NCBI GenBank assembly: GCA_023300375.1
Contig: JALZWO010000044.1
Span: forward strand, 38,628 to 102,627
Source: Granulosicoccus sp.
GTDB taxonomy: Bacteria > Pseudomonadota > Gammaproteobacteria > Granulosicoccales > Granulosicoccaceae
DNA length: 64,000 nt
Reading direction: 5' to 3'
The notes beneath the pieces are model-generated. The model saw only the letters and a list, made by a program, of their open reading frames with translations. It did no database searches and was not told the DNA's origin. This document shows positions 46,126-54,735 of this stretch, piece by piece. How positions within the stretch are numbered: position 1 is the first letter of the stretch; each line of letters starts with the position of its first letter. The translations under genes were made by a program, and so were the position numbers.

Positions 46126-47013
46126 TTACTCGACGCTTTCTTTGGCAGGCTTTACTAACTTGTCGTCAATTGCATTGATTTTCTTGCCCATTTTGGCGGA
46201 CAGTTTGTCATCAAGCTCATTAACTTTGTTGCCAACACCCGATGTTACTTTGTCTTCGATTTCACCGACTTTGCTGCCAACCTTTGAAGACACCTTATCG
46301 TCAAAATCATTGACCTTATTGCCCACTTTCGACGCTATTCGGCTGAACAGATCTTTTGGCGCTGAGCCGTCAAGCTTGCTAACTCCGGAAGCCACTGTAC
46401 CAGCAACCTTGCCGAGAACACCGTTCTCTCTAGAGGCCGCAGTTTTCTCGCGTACACCTTGTGAAGCACTTTTGGCCCGAGCTACGACCACATCACCCAG
46501 GTTCTCTGTGCTAGCGGATACCTTGCGAGACACGCGACTGACCAAACTTTCGTCAGGGTCGTCTGTTACTCCAAACTTGCTAGTTCTTTCTGAAGCCGCC
46601 TTGATGGTTTTGTCGATTTTATTATCTAGTTGTCCCGTCATTGCGCCGATTTTGGCCACTGCGCGGCCAAAAGTACTGTCGTCTGCGCTAGCTGAATGAG
46701 CGGGACCTTCGCCATCTACTGCTTTGGATGCAGCTACTTTGGCTTCGATGAACTTATCACCGTACTTTGATGTTTTTTCTTTGACCGAAGTTACTGCACG
46801 GGCGAACGCCGTGTTTTCCTGGTCGAATGACAGCTTGCCGTCGCTGTCTAGCGTACCGGAACCTGTTAGCGCTGTCATGCTGGGAAATAGCCCGGGGTCG
46901 CTGGCTACGGTCTCATCGTGGCTATGTGCCTCCACCCAACGGCGCTCATTGAGGGCATTGAATAATAGCCAAGCGGCTACCGCGAGCAAACATAGGGTGC
47001 TTATCCAGATCAT
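46126..47013 (-). CDS. Membrane-anchored protein with four 15-residue C-terminal repeats, function unknown
   Basis: 295 aa, no family recognised. A single N-terminal hydrophobic segment (MIWISTLCLLAVAAWLLFNAL) is followed by a hydrophilic body rich in Lys, Asp, Ser, Val and Ala. Residues 228-287 are four tandem 15-residue units of the form SKVGNKVNDFDDKVS, SKVGSKVGEIEDKVT, SGVGNKVNELDDKLS and AKMGKKINAIDDKLV. Looser copies occur earlier (FGRAVAKIGAMTGQLDNKI, LVSRVSRKVSAS). Hydrophobic spacing suggests amphipathic helices, like LEA or apolipoprotein-type repeats. It is monocistronic and convergent with ndh. Confidence 0.7.
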   Translation of the reverse strand: MIWISTLCLLAVAAWLLFNALNERRWVEAHSHDETVASDPGLFPSMTALTGSGTLDSDGKLSFDQENTAFARAVTSVKEKTSKYGDKFIEAKVAASKAVDGEGPAHSASADDSTFGRAVAKIGAMTGQLDNKIDKTIKAASERTSKFGVTDDPDESLVSRVSRKVSASTENLGDVVVARAKSASQGVREKTAASRENGVLGKVAGTVASGVSKLDGSAPKDLFSRIASKVGNKVNDFDDKVSSKVGSKVGEIEDKVTSGVGNKVNELDDKLSAKMGKKINAIDDKLVKPAKESVE

Positions 47014-47194
47014 TGGATTCTTCTCCTTGAGGCGTAACTAAATAGTATATCGGCCATCCGATCTCTGCAATGTTACGCCTTTGAAGCCATTGTCTCAAGT
47101 AAGCAAGGTGTTATCAATTGTGGATTTATCGACCCGCTAATATCGCCTTGAGCGCCCAAAAGCGCCCGTTTGGGCTCGATTTGCTAGTAACTCA

Positions 47195-47767
47195 CTATTG
47201 TGCTTCACAGTTTTCGAATGCAGCCCCTGAAATTAAATCGTAATGCTTGCCTATGTAAATTCGAATCCACTTCGAATAGGCACTTGAGTTTGTCTTGATA
47301 TCGGTGCGAAGTGAGGGCATATCGTGCCAGCGAACCGCTTGAACCTCATCGCGGTTGAACAGTGTTGGCAGCGTGTCGTCATCAATATATCCAACAAAGC
47401 AATGCGCGACTTCGTTTTCGTAGAGTGTTCCGCCCACGTAAGCCTCATAGGCAATCTTGCCGAAAACGGACAGTTCGATATTTTTGCAGCCAACCTCTTC
47501 GAATAGACGACGATGTGCACAGTCTTGAAGGGATTCGTTCCATCTGGGGTGAGAGCAACAGGTGTTAGCCCAGAGGCCACCTGAATGGTATTTGCTGTCG
47601 GCCCTCTGTTGGAGCAGCATCCGCCCACGATTAAATAAAAAAATAGAGACTGCCAAGTGAGGTACGTTACGAACGTGGGCATCCCATTTATTGATAGGGT
47701 ACAGCTCACCGTTAGTGTCGATGGCAGTAATCACTTCTTTTTGTGTCTGGGATTGTACGTCTAACAT
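47195..47767 (-). CDS. idi: Isopentenyl-diphosphate delta-isomerase (type 1)
   Basis: Converts IPP to DMAPP, the starter for carotenoid and phytyl chains. 190 aa, Nudix fold. The catalytic Cys is in ANTCCSHPRW and the catalytic Glu in LYENEVAHCF, with the Nudix-like AHRRLFEEVG segment between them. HLAVSIFLFNRGRMLLQQRA is the usual N-terminal strand pair. It is 63 bases behind crtC on the same strand and probably shares the PpsR-controlled promoter, supplying precursor to crtE, which is transcribed the other way. Confidence 0.95.
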   Translation of the reverse strand: MLDVQSQTQKEVITAIDTNGELYPINKWDAHVRNVPHLAVSIFLFNRGRMLLQQRADSKYHSGGLWANTCCSHPRWNESLQDCAHRRLFEEVGCKNIELSVFGKIAYEAYVGGTLYENEVAHCFVGYIDDDTLPTLFNRDEVQAVRWHDMPSLRTDIKTNSSAYSKWIRIYIGKHYDLISGAAFENCEAQ

Positions 47768-47830
47768 TTCATTTTTTGGCTCATATTCGGAAAGCGAACA
47801 GACAACAGCGTCTACCTTTTAGTGTTTACG

Positions 47831-48796
47831 TTAATCTATCAAAACGGTGCGTTGACTTCTAGGCATTCGGAACGGTAACAACGTGCGAACCCAAGCTTTG
47901 TCGAAACGCTGCAAATCTAAACTCTCGTGAACTGTGTGACTTATTTCACCTGAATTGTGTTCAACAAACCGTGAGCGTGAGTAAAACGGTGTGTCTTCCA
48001 GAGTCTGGAGTTTGTTAATTTGAGTGCCCTGTGCTGTGCGTGTCTTACGCCCAATACGCCAGTAGCGGGTGGGTGGAAGTTTATGTTGTTCATTGGCGGC
48101 ACAGTGAGTTCGCTTGCCTTGAGCTGAGTAGTGCAGGTTACGCTGACTATGCACACCGTGTATGTCGGTTACGTCATAGAGCACAGTGGTCGAGTTGTCT
48201 TTCCCATGTGTACGAGACCAAACCCAGTGCTTAAAACTGGATTCCAGTGGGACAGCCCCATAGTTGCTGTCAACGTAGGCCTCACCTTGCCATTGCAGTG
48301 CAGGTTTTGAAAACGCCACATTTATTTTTGCTCTTGGCGCAATCGGCTGCCAAAAATGTTGTGCTTTTTTGTGGTCTTCATTATCCAATGGCACAGCATC
48401 GAGATCGTAGGAAGGTAATTCGATAGTAATTTCACCCTGCACCTTAGTGAGCGTTGGCGTTGATATTTCATCGATCTTGACACGCAAAGTGTTGCCATCA
48501 AGTAAAAACTGACTTTTTCCTACACTCAACTGGTTCTTGTTGGTGTTTAGTGAATTTGCGCCTCTTTCTGTCATGCACCAACGCCAGGGTGAGCCATATA
48601 GAGCCACATTAATAGCGCAGTGTTCATTGGCTGGTGTGTTCTGTTTTTTTCGCGCTCTCGCATAGTATGGTGAAAAAACACTACCGATGAAGGCTATGAC
48701 GGTGATCGCGTGCTGTTCATCAACGCTGATAGCGTCAAGGTACCACCAACGATAGCCATTATCAGGTACCGCAGCTGTGAATGATGGAACTGGCAT
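47831..48796 (-). CDS. crtC: Hydroxyneurosporene synthase / carotenoid 1,2-hydratase CrtC
   Basis: Adds water across the 1,2 double bond of acyclic carotenoids on the way to spheroidene or spirilloxanthin. 321 aa from the ATG at 48796. GYRWWYLDAISVD near the N-terminus, FIGSVFSPYYARAR, AINVALYGSPWRWCMTERG and the C-terminal AYVDSNYGAVPLESSFKHWVWSRTH are characteristic of CrtC. The frame is open to a TTG at 48826, but that part overlaps the operator boxes. It is divergent from crtE with 78 bases between starts and precedes idi. Confidence 0.92.
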   Translation of the reverse strand: MPVPSFTAAVPDNGYRWWYLDAISVDEQHAITVIAFIGSVFSPYYARARKKQNTPANEHCAINVALYGSPWRWCMTERGANSLNTNKNQLSVGKSQFLLDGNTLRVKIDEISTPTLTKVQGEITIELPSYDLDAVPLDNEDHKKAQHFWQPIAPRAKINVAFSKPALQWQGEAYVDSNYGAVPLESSFKHWVWSRTHGKDNSTTVLYDVTDIHGVHSQRNLHYSAQGKRTHCAANEQHKLPPTRYWRIGRKTRTAQGTQINKLQTLEDTPFYSRSRFVEHNSGEISHTVHESLDLQRFDKAWVRTLLPFRMPRSQRTVLID

Positions 48797-48805
48797 GTGA
48801 CGATC

Positions 48806-48823
48806 TGTCTGTTTTAGTTGACA
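48806..48823. promoter_or_regulatory. PpsR/CrtJ-type box 1 of the crtC-crtE promoter
   Basis: Exact TGT-N12-ACA motif, the target of the PpsR/CrtJ redox- and light-responsive repressor. Its last six bases, TTGACA, form the likely -35 element of crtE; on the opposite strand it contains TAAAAC, the likely -10 element of crtC. Confidence 0.85.
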
Positions 48824-48832
48824 CAATCATTA

Positions 48833-48850
48833 TGTCAGAATAACCTGACA
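48833..48850. promoter_or_regulatory. PpsR/CrtJ-type box 2 of the crtC-crtE promoter
   Basis: Second exact TGT-N12-ACA motif, 9 bases from box 1. It contains TAACCT, 17 bases after the TTGACA of box 1, as the likely crtE -10; on the other strand its CTGACA can serve as the crtC -35, 16 bases from TAAAAC. Confidence 0.85.
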
Positions 48851-48874
48851 ATAAGTCATCTTCAGAATTTCATC

Positions 48875-49744
48875 ATGGATGTCAGTCAACAGATAGAAAA
48901 AGCATTGCACTTTGCGGTGAATGAAATCACCGTGGCACCGAGCCCCGCAAGTTTAGTGTCAGCGCTGAATTATGCGATGTTTCCAGGTGGCGCAAGGGTC
49001 AGGCCGAAGCTGGTTATGGCTGTGGCACAGGCTTGCGGTGAGGCGTCATCAGCGTTAGTTCGGGAGTCTGCGGTTGCCATAGAAATGCTGCATTGCGCAT
49101 CGTTAATACAAGACGATTTGGCCTGTTTCGATGATGCAAGCTGCCGGCGCGGCAAGCCTTGTTTGCATACGGTGTTTGACGATCGACTCGCCATCCTAGC
49201 CTCTGATGGGCTCATAGTGGCGGCTTTCGAGCGAATCAGTTCAGTCCAGCACGTTGACGCACAAGCGCAATTAAAATTGATCGGCATGCTTGCGCACAAA
49301 GTGGGAGCTGTACATGGCATCACTGCAGGTCAGGCATGGGAATGCGAAGAAAAAATTGATATCGCTGCCTACCATCGTGCCAAGACTGGTGCACTGTTCG
49401 CCGCATCAACACAAGCAGGTGCGTTAGCAGTGGGTGTCGATGAAGCGCCTTGGGAACTTACCGGCCATTTACTGGGTTGTGCCTACCAGATTGCTGATGA
49501 TATCCAGGATGTGCTTGGGGATTCAACCGAACTGGGTAAACCCATTAACGTTGATGCCACGCATGGTCGGCCAAATTTGGTACATGAACTAGGCGCTGAA
49601 AATGCCATAGCGCATCTACGAGATCAGATAGACGAAGTCATTGCATCGGTACCACATTGCGATAACGCCAACTTTTTCATAGAAACGATTAGGCACGAAG
49701 CCCAACGTTTTTTGCCAAAGGAGATTGCTCTCAGTGCAGCGTAA
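48875..49744 (+). CDS. crtE: Geranylgeranyl diphosphate synthase CrtE
   Basis: Makes C20 GGPP for carotenoids and for the bacteriochlorophyll tail. 289 aa. The first Asp-rich motif lies in IQDDLACFDDASCRRGKP (DDxxxxD type) and the second in YQIADDIQDVLGDS. FPGGARVRPKLVMAVAQACG is the substrate-binding region. ATG at 48875 is used: the frame is open to 48818, but this would place the start inside the PpsR boxes. crtF begins just before its stop, so the two are translationally coupled at the head of the photosynthesis superoperon. Confidence 0.95.
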   Translation: MDVSQQIEKALHFAVNEITVAPSPASLVSALNYAMFPGGARVRPKLVMAVAQACGEASSALVRESAVAIEMLHCASLIQDDLACFDDASCRRGKPCLHTVFDDRLAILASDGLIVAAFERISSVQHVDAQAQLKLIGMLAHKVGAVHGITAGQAWECEEKIDIAAYHRAKTGALFAASTQAGALAVGVDEAPWELTGHLLGCAYQIADDIQDVLGDSTELGKPINVDATHGRPNLVHELGAENAIAHLRDQIDEVIASVPHCDNANFFIETIRHEAQRFLPKEIALSAA

Positions 49745-50921
49745 TACCAGTTCTACTTCACTGTTTGGTGAAGATACTCAACAGCAATCTGGCGAAAATT
49801 CTACAAGCCGTGAATCAATTTCAGATCGATTGTTTGGTTGGCGGAATCGATTGCTTGCAAATCCCGAGTTTCACAGGAAAGCAAGACGAAATCCGTTTAT
49901 GCGGTTTATGGCGCGCCGTCGCGCACGAGCACTTTTCGATCTATGTTCAGGTTTTGTTTATTCGCAAATCTTATCCACTTGTGTGCAACTTGATGTATTC
50001 AAATTGCTGCAAAACGGGCCGCTTGACAGTGGCGCTATAGCGCGTGCAATCGGACTTGATCGTGATGCTGCCGATACACTTTTGCGTTCTGCTACCTCTA
50101 TTAAACTTATTGAAAACCGCGGTCGAGATTGCTACGGATTAGGCATACATGGAGCTGCGCTGTTGGCAAATCCTGGTGTCGGCAAAATGATTGAACATCA
50201 CACATTTTTGTATCGTGATCTTGCTGATCCTGTTGCCTTGCTCAAGCGCGAACAAGACGAAACGATGCTTTCAATGTTTTGGGACTATGCAGGCGCAAGG
50301 CAACAACAGAGCAATGACTCTACGGGCACTGAGCCCTATACCGATCTGATGAGTGCCTCGCAGGCTATGGTGGCGGAGCAAATAATTGATACCTATCCGC
50401 TGCACTCGCATCAGCGTTTGCTGGATGTGGGGGGCGGCGATGGTACCTTTCTTCGCACAGTGGCAGGTGCCGCTCCGGATCTTTCGTTAATGTTATTCGA
50501 CTTACCTCCTGTCGCTGAGCAAGCTAAGTTACGATTTGCAGAAAGCGACATTCTCAATGAAGTGGCGTGTCACGGTGGTAGCGTGTTTGACAACGAGCTA
50601 CCCAAAGGGGCGGACGTGATTTCTTTGGTGCGAATTGTTCATGATCATAACGATGATGCTGCGCTTGCCATACTCAAAGCTTGTCGGGCGGCACTGCCTG
50701 CTGGCGGCACGTTGTTGCTAGCAGAGCCTATGGCACGCGAAAAAGTTGGCGATCCGGCAACCGATGCCTATTTTGGTTTTTATCTGCACGCCATGGGTCG
50801 TGGGCGACCTCGTACTGCGCGCGAGTTGCAGGATTTAATCGCCGAAGCTGGGTTTTCACGATGTCATTCTTTAAAAACCCATTTGCCGCTTTTAACAAGC
50901 TTACTCGTCGCAAAAGCCTGA
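49734..50921 (+). CDS. crtF: Carotenoid O-methyltransferase CrtF (demethylspheroidene O-methyltransferase)
   Basis: Methylates the 1-hydroxy group of acyclic carotenoids, the step after CrtC. 395 aa. An N-terminal dimerisation winged helix (YSQILSTCVQLDVFKLLQNGPLDSGAIARAIGL) precedes a SAM-dependent methyltransferase domain with LLDVGGGDGTFLRTV near residue 230, and LVRIVHDHNDDAALAIL and LLLAEPMA further on. The GTG at 49734 is chosen because AAGGAG lies 10 bases upstream inside crtE; a TTG at 49725 is closer than usual spacing allows. CrtE and CrtF overlap by 11 bases. Confidence 0.93.
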   Translation: MQRNTSSTSLFGEDTQQQSGENSTSRESISDRLFGWRNRLLANPEFHRKARRNPFMRFMARRRARALFDLCSGFVYSQILSTCVQLDVFKLLQNGPLDSGAIARAIGLDRDAADTLLRSATSIKLIENRGRDCYGLGIHGAALLANPGVGKMIEHHTFLYRDLADPVALLKREQDETMLSMFWDYAGARQQQSNDSTGTEPYTDLMSASQAMVAEQIIDTYPLHSHQRLLDVGGGDGTFLRTVAGAAPDLSLMLFDLPPVAEQAKLRFAESDILNEVACHGGSVFDNELPKGADVISLVRIVHDHNDDAALAILKACRAALPAGGTLLLAEPMAREKVGDPATDAYFGFYLHAMGRGRPRTARELQDLIAEAGFSRCHSLKTHLPLLTSLLVAKA

Positions 50922-51034
50922 ATTTTTTTGCAGGTGTTAGAGCAGTAGCTCTACAGAACACTGTCCGCGAATAGGCTGATTAACCGAGAGCGTGATTCTC
51001 GGATAGCTTACAAGACAGATTTCCGTAAAATAAG

Positions 51035-51052
51035 TGTCAATGTATCTTGACA
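51035..51052. promoter_or_regulatory. PpsR/CrtJ-type box 1 of the bchC promoter
   Basis: Exact TGT-N12-ACA motif. Its final TTGACA is the probable -35 element of the bchC promoter, the same geometry as box 1 of crtE. Confidence 0.85.
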
Positions 51053-51060
51053 ACCATATG

Positions 51061-51078
51061 TGTCAATGTAAACTGACA
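51061..51078. promoter_or_regulatory. PpsR/CrtJ-type box 2 of the bchC promoter
   Basis: Exact TGT-N12-ACA motif starting 26 bases after box 1 and containing TAAACT, which lies 16 bases from TTGACA and can serve as -10. The bchC ATG is 33 bases downstream. Confidence 0.85.
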
Positions 51079-51111
51079 GCGTTGGTTAAGACGTGATCGG
51101 AATCACTCTCT

Positions 51112-52125
51112 ATGTCATTTGGAACAAACAATACAGCCCCTTCAGCAACTGCAATCGTCTTTGAGCAGCCCGGTAAACTTGAGCTGCGTTCAGTGTCGTT
51201 AGTGCCACCTACCTCCAAGCAACTCATTATTGATGTGGCAAGTACGGGTATCAGTACAGGCACTGAAAAGCTTTTATGGAATGGCACGATGCCGGCGTTT
51301 CCCGGTTTGTCTTATCCACTGGTTCCGGGCTACGAAGCTACCGGTGTAGTAAAAGCTGCAGGGCAAGATTGCCAACTTAAAGCAGGTGATCGCGTATTTG
51401 TACCGGGTGCAAGTTGTTATCAAGATGATGTAAGAGGGTTGTTTGGTGCCAGCGCGTCAACTCTTGTGGTTGCCGAAGAGCGCGTGGCAGCTATTGGCGA
51501 GCTACCTTCAGACCAGGCCACCTTGTTGGCACTTGCAGCCACTGCTATGCATATTCTGACGTATCGCCTAAGACAGACTAATCCTGAGCAGTCTCTGTCA
51601 CTTGCAGACATCGCTTCACAGGCCCCTCAGCTGATCGTAGGACACGGTGTGCTGGGACGTTTGCTTGCCAGAATTTGCACGGCCATTGGTGCGGATGCAC
51701 CAGTTGTTTGGGAACTTAACGAACAACGTCGTACGGGCGCTAGGGGTTATCACGTGGTGTCCCCAGCGGATGACGACAACATGTCCCGCAAACATATCGT
51801 CGATGTCAGCGGCAGCTGCGGAGAGCATTTCAACACCCTGATTGCGCGATTGTCGAAAGGCGGTCGATTGACTTTGGGTGGTTTTTACAACGAGGCGGTG
51901 AATTTTAATTTTGCACCGGCATTTATGAGAGAAATCAACCTTGGCATTGCGGCCGAGTGGGTGCCCGATGATCTGCATAAAACGTTGTCACTAGTACAAG
52001 CCGGCGCATTGAGTCTTGAAGGACTCGTGTCCCATCAACTTTCTTTTGAAAAGGCAGCAGACGCTTACCCTCTAGCGTTTAACGATCCATCCTGCTTAAA
52101 AATGACACTTAATTGGAGCGCGTAA
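51112..52125 (+). CDS. bchC: Hydroxyethyl bacteriochlorophyllide a dehydrogenase BchC
   Basis: Oxidises the 3-hydroxyethyl group to acetyl in bacteriochlorophyll a synthesis. 337 aa, medium-chain dehydrogenase family. The N-terminal domain contains STGISTGTEKLLWNGTMPAFPGLSYPLVPGYEATGVV, conserved in BchC, and PQLIVGHGVLGRLLARI near residue 182 is the nucleotide-binding GxGxxG region. It lacks the structural-zinc Cys quartet of alcohol dehydrogenases, as is usual in BchC. It is the first gene behind the PpsR-box promoter and leads bchXYZ-puf. Confidence 0.95.
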   Translation: MSFGTNNTAPSATAIVFEQPGKLELRSVSLVPPTSKQLIIDVASTGISTGTEKLLWNGTMPAFPGLSYPLVPGYEATGVVKAAGQDCQLKAGDRVFVPGASCYQDDVRGLFGASASTLVVAEERVAAIGELPSDQATLLALAATAMHILTYRLRQTNPEQSLSLADIASQAPQLIVGHGVLGRLLARICTAIGADAPVVWELNEQRRTGARGYHVVSPADDDNMSRKHIVDVSGSCGEHFNTLIARLSKGGRLTLGGFYNEAVNFNFAPAFMREINLGIAAEWVPDDLHKTLSLVQAGALSLEGLVSHQLSFEKAADAYPLAFNDPSCLKMTLNWSA

Positions 52126-52130
52126 TCGTT

Positions 52131-53141
52131 ATGGATACTCATACTGTTGATATTGGTGACCTGAAAACCATGACGCAGCGTTTGCGTGAAGAGGCAGCAC
52201 AAGAGCCTGATGAGGTGCCCACAGGTGAGCCAACGAAAGAAACTCAAATCATCGCCATTTACGGGAAAGGCGGAATTGGCAAGAGTTTTACACTCGCCAA
52301 TCTGTCGTACATGATGGCTCAACAAGGCAAGAAGGTCCTGTTGATTGGTTGTGATCCGAAGAGTGATACAACATCATTGCTGTTTGGAGGTAGAGCTTGC
52401 CCAACCATCATTGAAACTTCTTCGAAGAAGAAGCAGGCAGGTGAGCAGGTTGCCATTGGTGATGTGTGCTTTATTCGTGATGGTGTTTATGCGATGGAGC
52501 TTGGTGGACCAGAAGTAGGGCGTGGATGTGGTGGACGCGGCATTATCCACGGATTCGAGCTCATGGAAAAATTAGGCTTTCATGAATGGGACTTCGATTA
52601 TGTCCTACTAGATTTTCTGGGTGATGTTGTTTGCGGTGGGTTTGGATTGCCTATTGCTCGCGACATGTGCCAAAAAGTTATTGTTGTTGGCTCAAACGAT
52701 CTACAGTCTCTCTATGTTGCCAACAACGTGTGTTCCGCTGTTGAATACTTCAGAAAACTAGGCGGTAATGTTGGTGTTGCTGGCATGGTTATCAATAAGG
52801 ACGACGGCACTGGCGAGGCGGCTGCATTCTCAGAAAAAGTAGGTATTCCTGTTTTGAGTGCTATCCCTGCTGACGACGATATCCGAAAAAAGAGTGCCTC
52901 TTACCAGATCATTGGCGAGCCTGGTGGTGCATGGGGTCCCTTATTTGAAGCACTGTCTCAAAATGTTGCTGACTCTACACCGCAACACCCTACGCCATTA
53001 ACACAAGATGAATTGCTAGCACTGTTTGATGCTGACGATTCTGCCAATGACTTCCCTATGACGCCAGCCACCATTGCCGATCTATGTGGACAGAGTGTTG
53101 TCGAAAAACCCACTCTCGAAGTGGTCTACGACGAAGTCTAA
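52131..53141 (+). CDS. bchX: Chlorophyllide a reductase iron protein BchX
   Basis: NifH-like ATPase that delivers electrons to BchYZ for reduction of ring B of chlorophyllide a. 336 aa from the ATG at 52131, 5 bases after the bchC stop. The P-loop IAIYGKGGIGKSFTLAN is near residue 45. Two Cys that bridge the [4Fe-4S] cluster in the dimer lie in EVGRGCGGRGI and DVVCGGFGLP. The switch segment DYVLLDFLGDVV is also present. The N-terminal 40 residues are longer than NifH, as in other BchX proteins. Confidence 0.96.
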   Translation: MDTHTVDIGDLKTMTQRLREEAAQEPDEVPTGEPTKETQIIAIYGKGGIGKSFTLANLSYMMAQQGKKVLLIGCDPKSDTTSLLFGGRACPTIIETSSKKKQAGEQVAIGDVCFIRDGVYAMELGGPEVGRGCGGRGIIHGFELMEKLGFHEWDFDYVLLDFLGDVVCGGFGLPIARDMCQKVIVVGSNDLQSLYVANNVCSAVEYFRKLGGNVGVAGMVINKDDGTGEAAAFSEKVGIPVLSAIPADDDIRKKSASYQIIGEPGGAWGPLFEALSQNVADSTPQHPTPLTQDELLALFDADDSANDFPMTPATIADLCGQSVVEKPTLEVVYDEV

Positions 53142-53145
53142 ACTT

Positions 53146-54735
53146 ATGGCTTCTGACAAAAAAACTGATACGGATACATCCGGCGCTAGTTCGCCAGCTA
53201 AGGGTGCGTCAGCTATTAGCGAGACACCCATAAAATTTGTGGGTAAGCCAGGCGTTGATGATGGCGCTGGCTGTCATGCTGGCAAGGATGCTATGCATGC
53301 GGCAGCCGCCGCTGCAGGTAAGAGTAAAACACTTGAACAGTATGCCGCTGACTACCCGATGGGGCCGCACGAGCAGCCGCAAAGCATGTGCCCAGCATTT
53401 GGTTCGCTACGCGTGGGTTTACGCATGCGACGCACGGCAACTATATTGTCGGGCAGTGCCTGTTGTGTTTATGGATTAACGTTTACATCGCATTTCTATG
53501 GCGCAAAAAGAACCGTAGGTTATGTACCTTTCGATTCTGAAACTTTGGTAACGGGTAAGTTGTTTGAAGATATCCGTGAAGCAGTGTACAAAATGGCTGA
53601 TCCGGAGCGCTACGACACTATCATTATTACTAATTTATGTGTGCCCACGGCTTCTGGTGTGCCACTGGATTTACTGCCAGATCAAATCAACGGTGTGCGC
53701 ATTGTTGGCATAGATGTACCAGGGTTTGGTGTCCCGACTCATGCTGAAGCTAAAGATGTGTTGGCTGGTGCGATGTTATCTTATGCACGTCGCGAGGCAG
53801 AGCAGGGCCCAGTAGCTGCGCCTGCCAATCGTCAAACCGAGATGCGCACAGTGACCTTACTCGGAGAATTGTTTCCAGCTGATCCTGTTGTTATTAGTCA
53901 ATTGCTCGCTCCGATGGGTTTAGCTGTTGGTCCAACAGTGCCCACGCGTGAATGGCGTGAACTTTACACGGCACTAGACGGCGCTGTCATTGCGGCCATA
54001 CATCCTTTTTACACCGCCTCAGTGCGTGAGTTCGAACGAGCAGGGCGGCCTGTTGTGGGTTCTGCACCTGTAGGTGTTGACGGTACAGCTGCTTGGCTAG
54101 ACGCCATTGGTAAGGCGTGCAATATCGAGCAATCGCTGATAGACGCGGCCAAGGATGCTGCACTTCCCGTCATCAAAAACGTGTTGGCAGCGACACCCAT
54201 TAACGGTCGTCTGATTATTTCGGGTTATGAAGGTTCGGAGCTAATAGTGGCAAGACTAGCCATTGAGAGTGGGGCAACGGTTCACTATGTAGGCACAGCC
54301 TGTCCAAAAACTGCTTGGTCAGCTGATGATCTGGCTTGGCTTGAAGCGCGAGATGTGGTCGTGAAATTTAGAGCATCTCTTGAAGATGACTTGTCAGCAC
54401 TTGAGTATTTCAATCCTGATCTTGCCATCGGTACCACACCATTGGTTCAGGCAGCGAAAGCGCAAGCAACACCGGCTTTATATTTTACGAATCTGATTTC
54501 TGCAAGACCCTTAATGGGGGCAGCTGGTGCAGGTTCACTGGCGCAGGTGATGAATGCAGCTTTAGCCAACAAGGAGCGTTTCGATAAAATGAATGAATTT
54601 TTCGAAGGTGTTGGTAAGGGTGATACCGCAGGTATCTGGCAAGACACACCAGAGGCAAAGCCTGCGTTCAGGCAACAATTCGCGCGCAAGTTAGCTAAAC
54701 AAGCTGCTTCACGTGCAAGCACGGCGACAACCTAA
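53146..54735 (+). CDS. bchY: Chlorophyllide a reductase subunit BchY
   Basis: NifD-like subunit of the catalytic (BchY-BchZ)2 component of chlorophyllide a reductase. 529 aa from the ATG at 53146; an earlier frame start at 53074 lies inside bchX. An N-terminal Ser/Ala-rich tail of about 40 residues precedes [40 protein letters not shown] and [10 protein letters not shown], which supply the cluster Cys. [15 protein letters not shown] is typical of the family. It overlaps bchZ by one base (TAATG). Confidence 0.95.
   Translation: MASDKKTDTDTSGASSPAKGASAISETPIKFVGKPGVDDGAGCHAGKDAMHAAAAAAGKSKTLEQYAADYPMGPHEQPQSMCPAFGSLRVGLRMRRTATILSGSACCVYGLTFTSHFYGAKRTVGYVPFDSETLVTGKLFEDIREAVYKMADPERYDTIIITNLCVPTASGVPLDLLPDQINGVRIVGIDVPGFGVPTHAEAKDVLAGAMLSYARREAEQGPVAAPANRQTEMRTVTLLGELFPADPVVISQLLAPMGLAVGPTVPTREWRELYTALDGAVIAAIHPFYTASVREFERAGRPVVGSAPVGVDGTAAWLDAIGKACNIEQSLIDAAKDAALPVIKNVLAATPINGRLIISGYEGSELIVARLAIESGATVHYVGTACPKTAWSADDLAWLEARDVVVKFRASLEDDLSALEYFNPDLAIGTTPLVQAAKAQATPALYFTNLISARPLMGAAGAGSLAQVMNAALANKERFDKMNEFFEGVGKGDTAGIWQDTPEAKPAFRQQFARKLAKQAASRASTATT

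Noticed and set aside
46085..46699. 204-residue plus-strand frame of Leu/Ser/Thr repeats
   Set aside because: It is the antisense shadow of the 15-residue-repeat protein; its repeats only mirror the real gene's codons.
48818..48874. Longer crtE start (TTG at 48818)
   Set aside because: It would begin in the -35 element and run through PpsR box 2; the ATG at 48875 gives the normal CrtE length.
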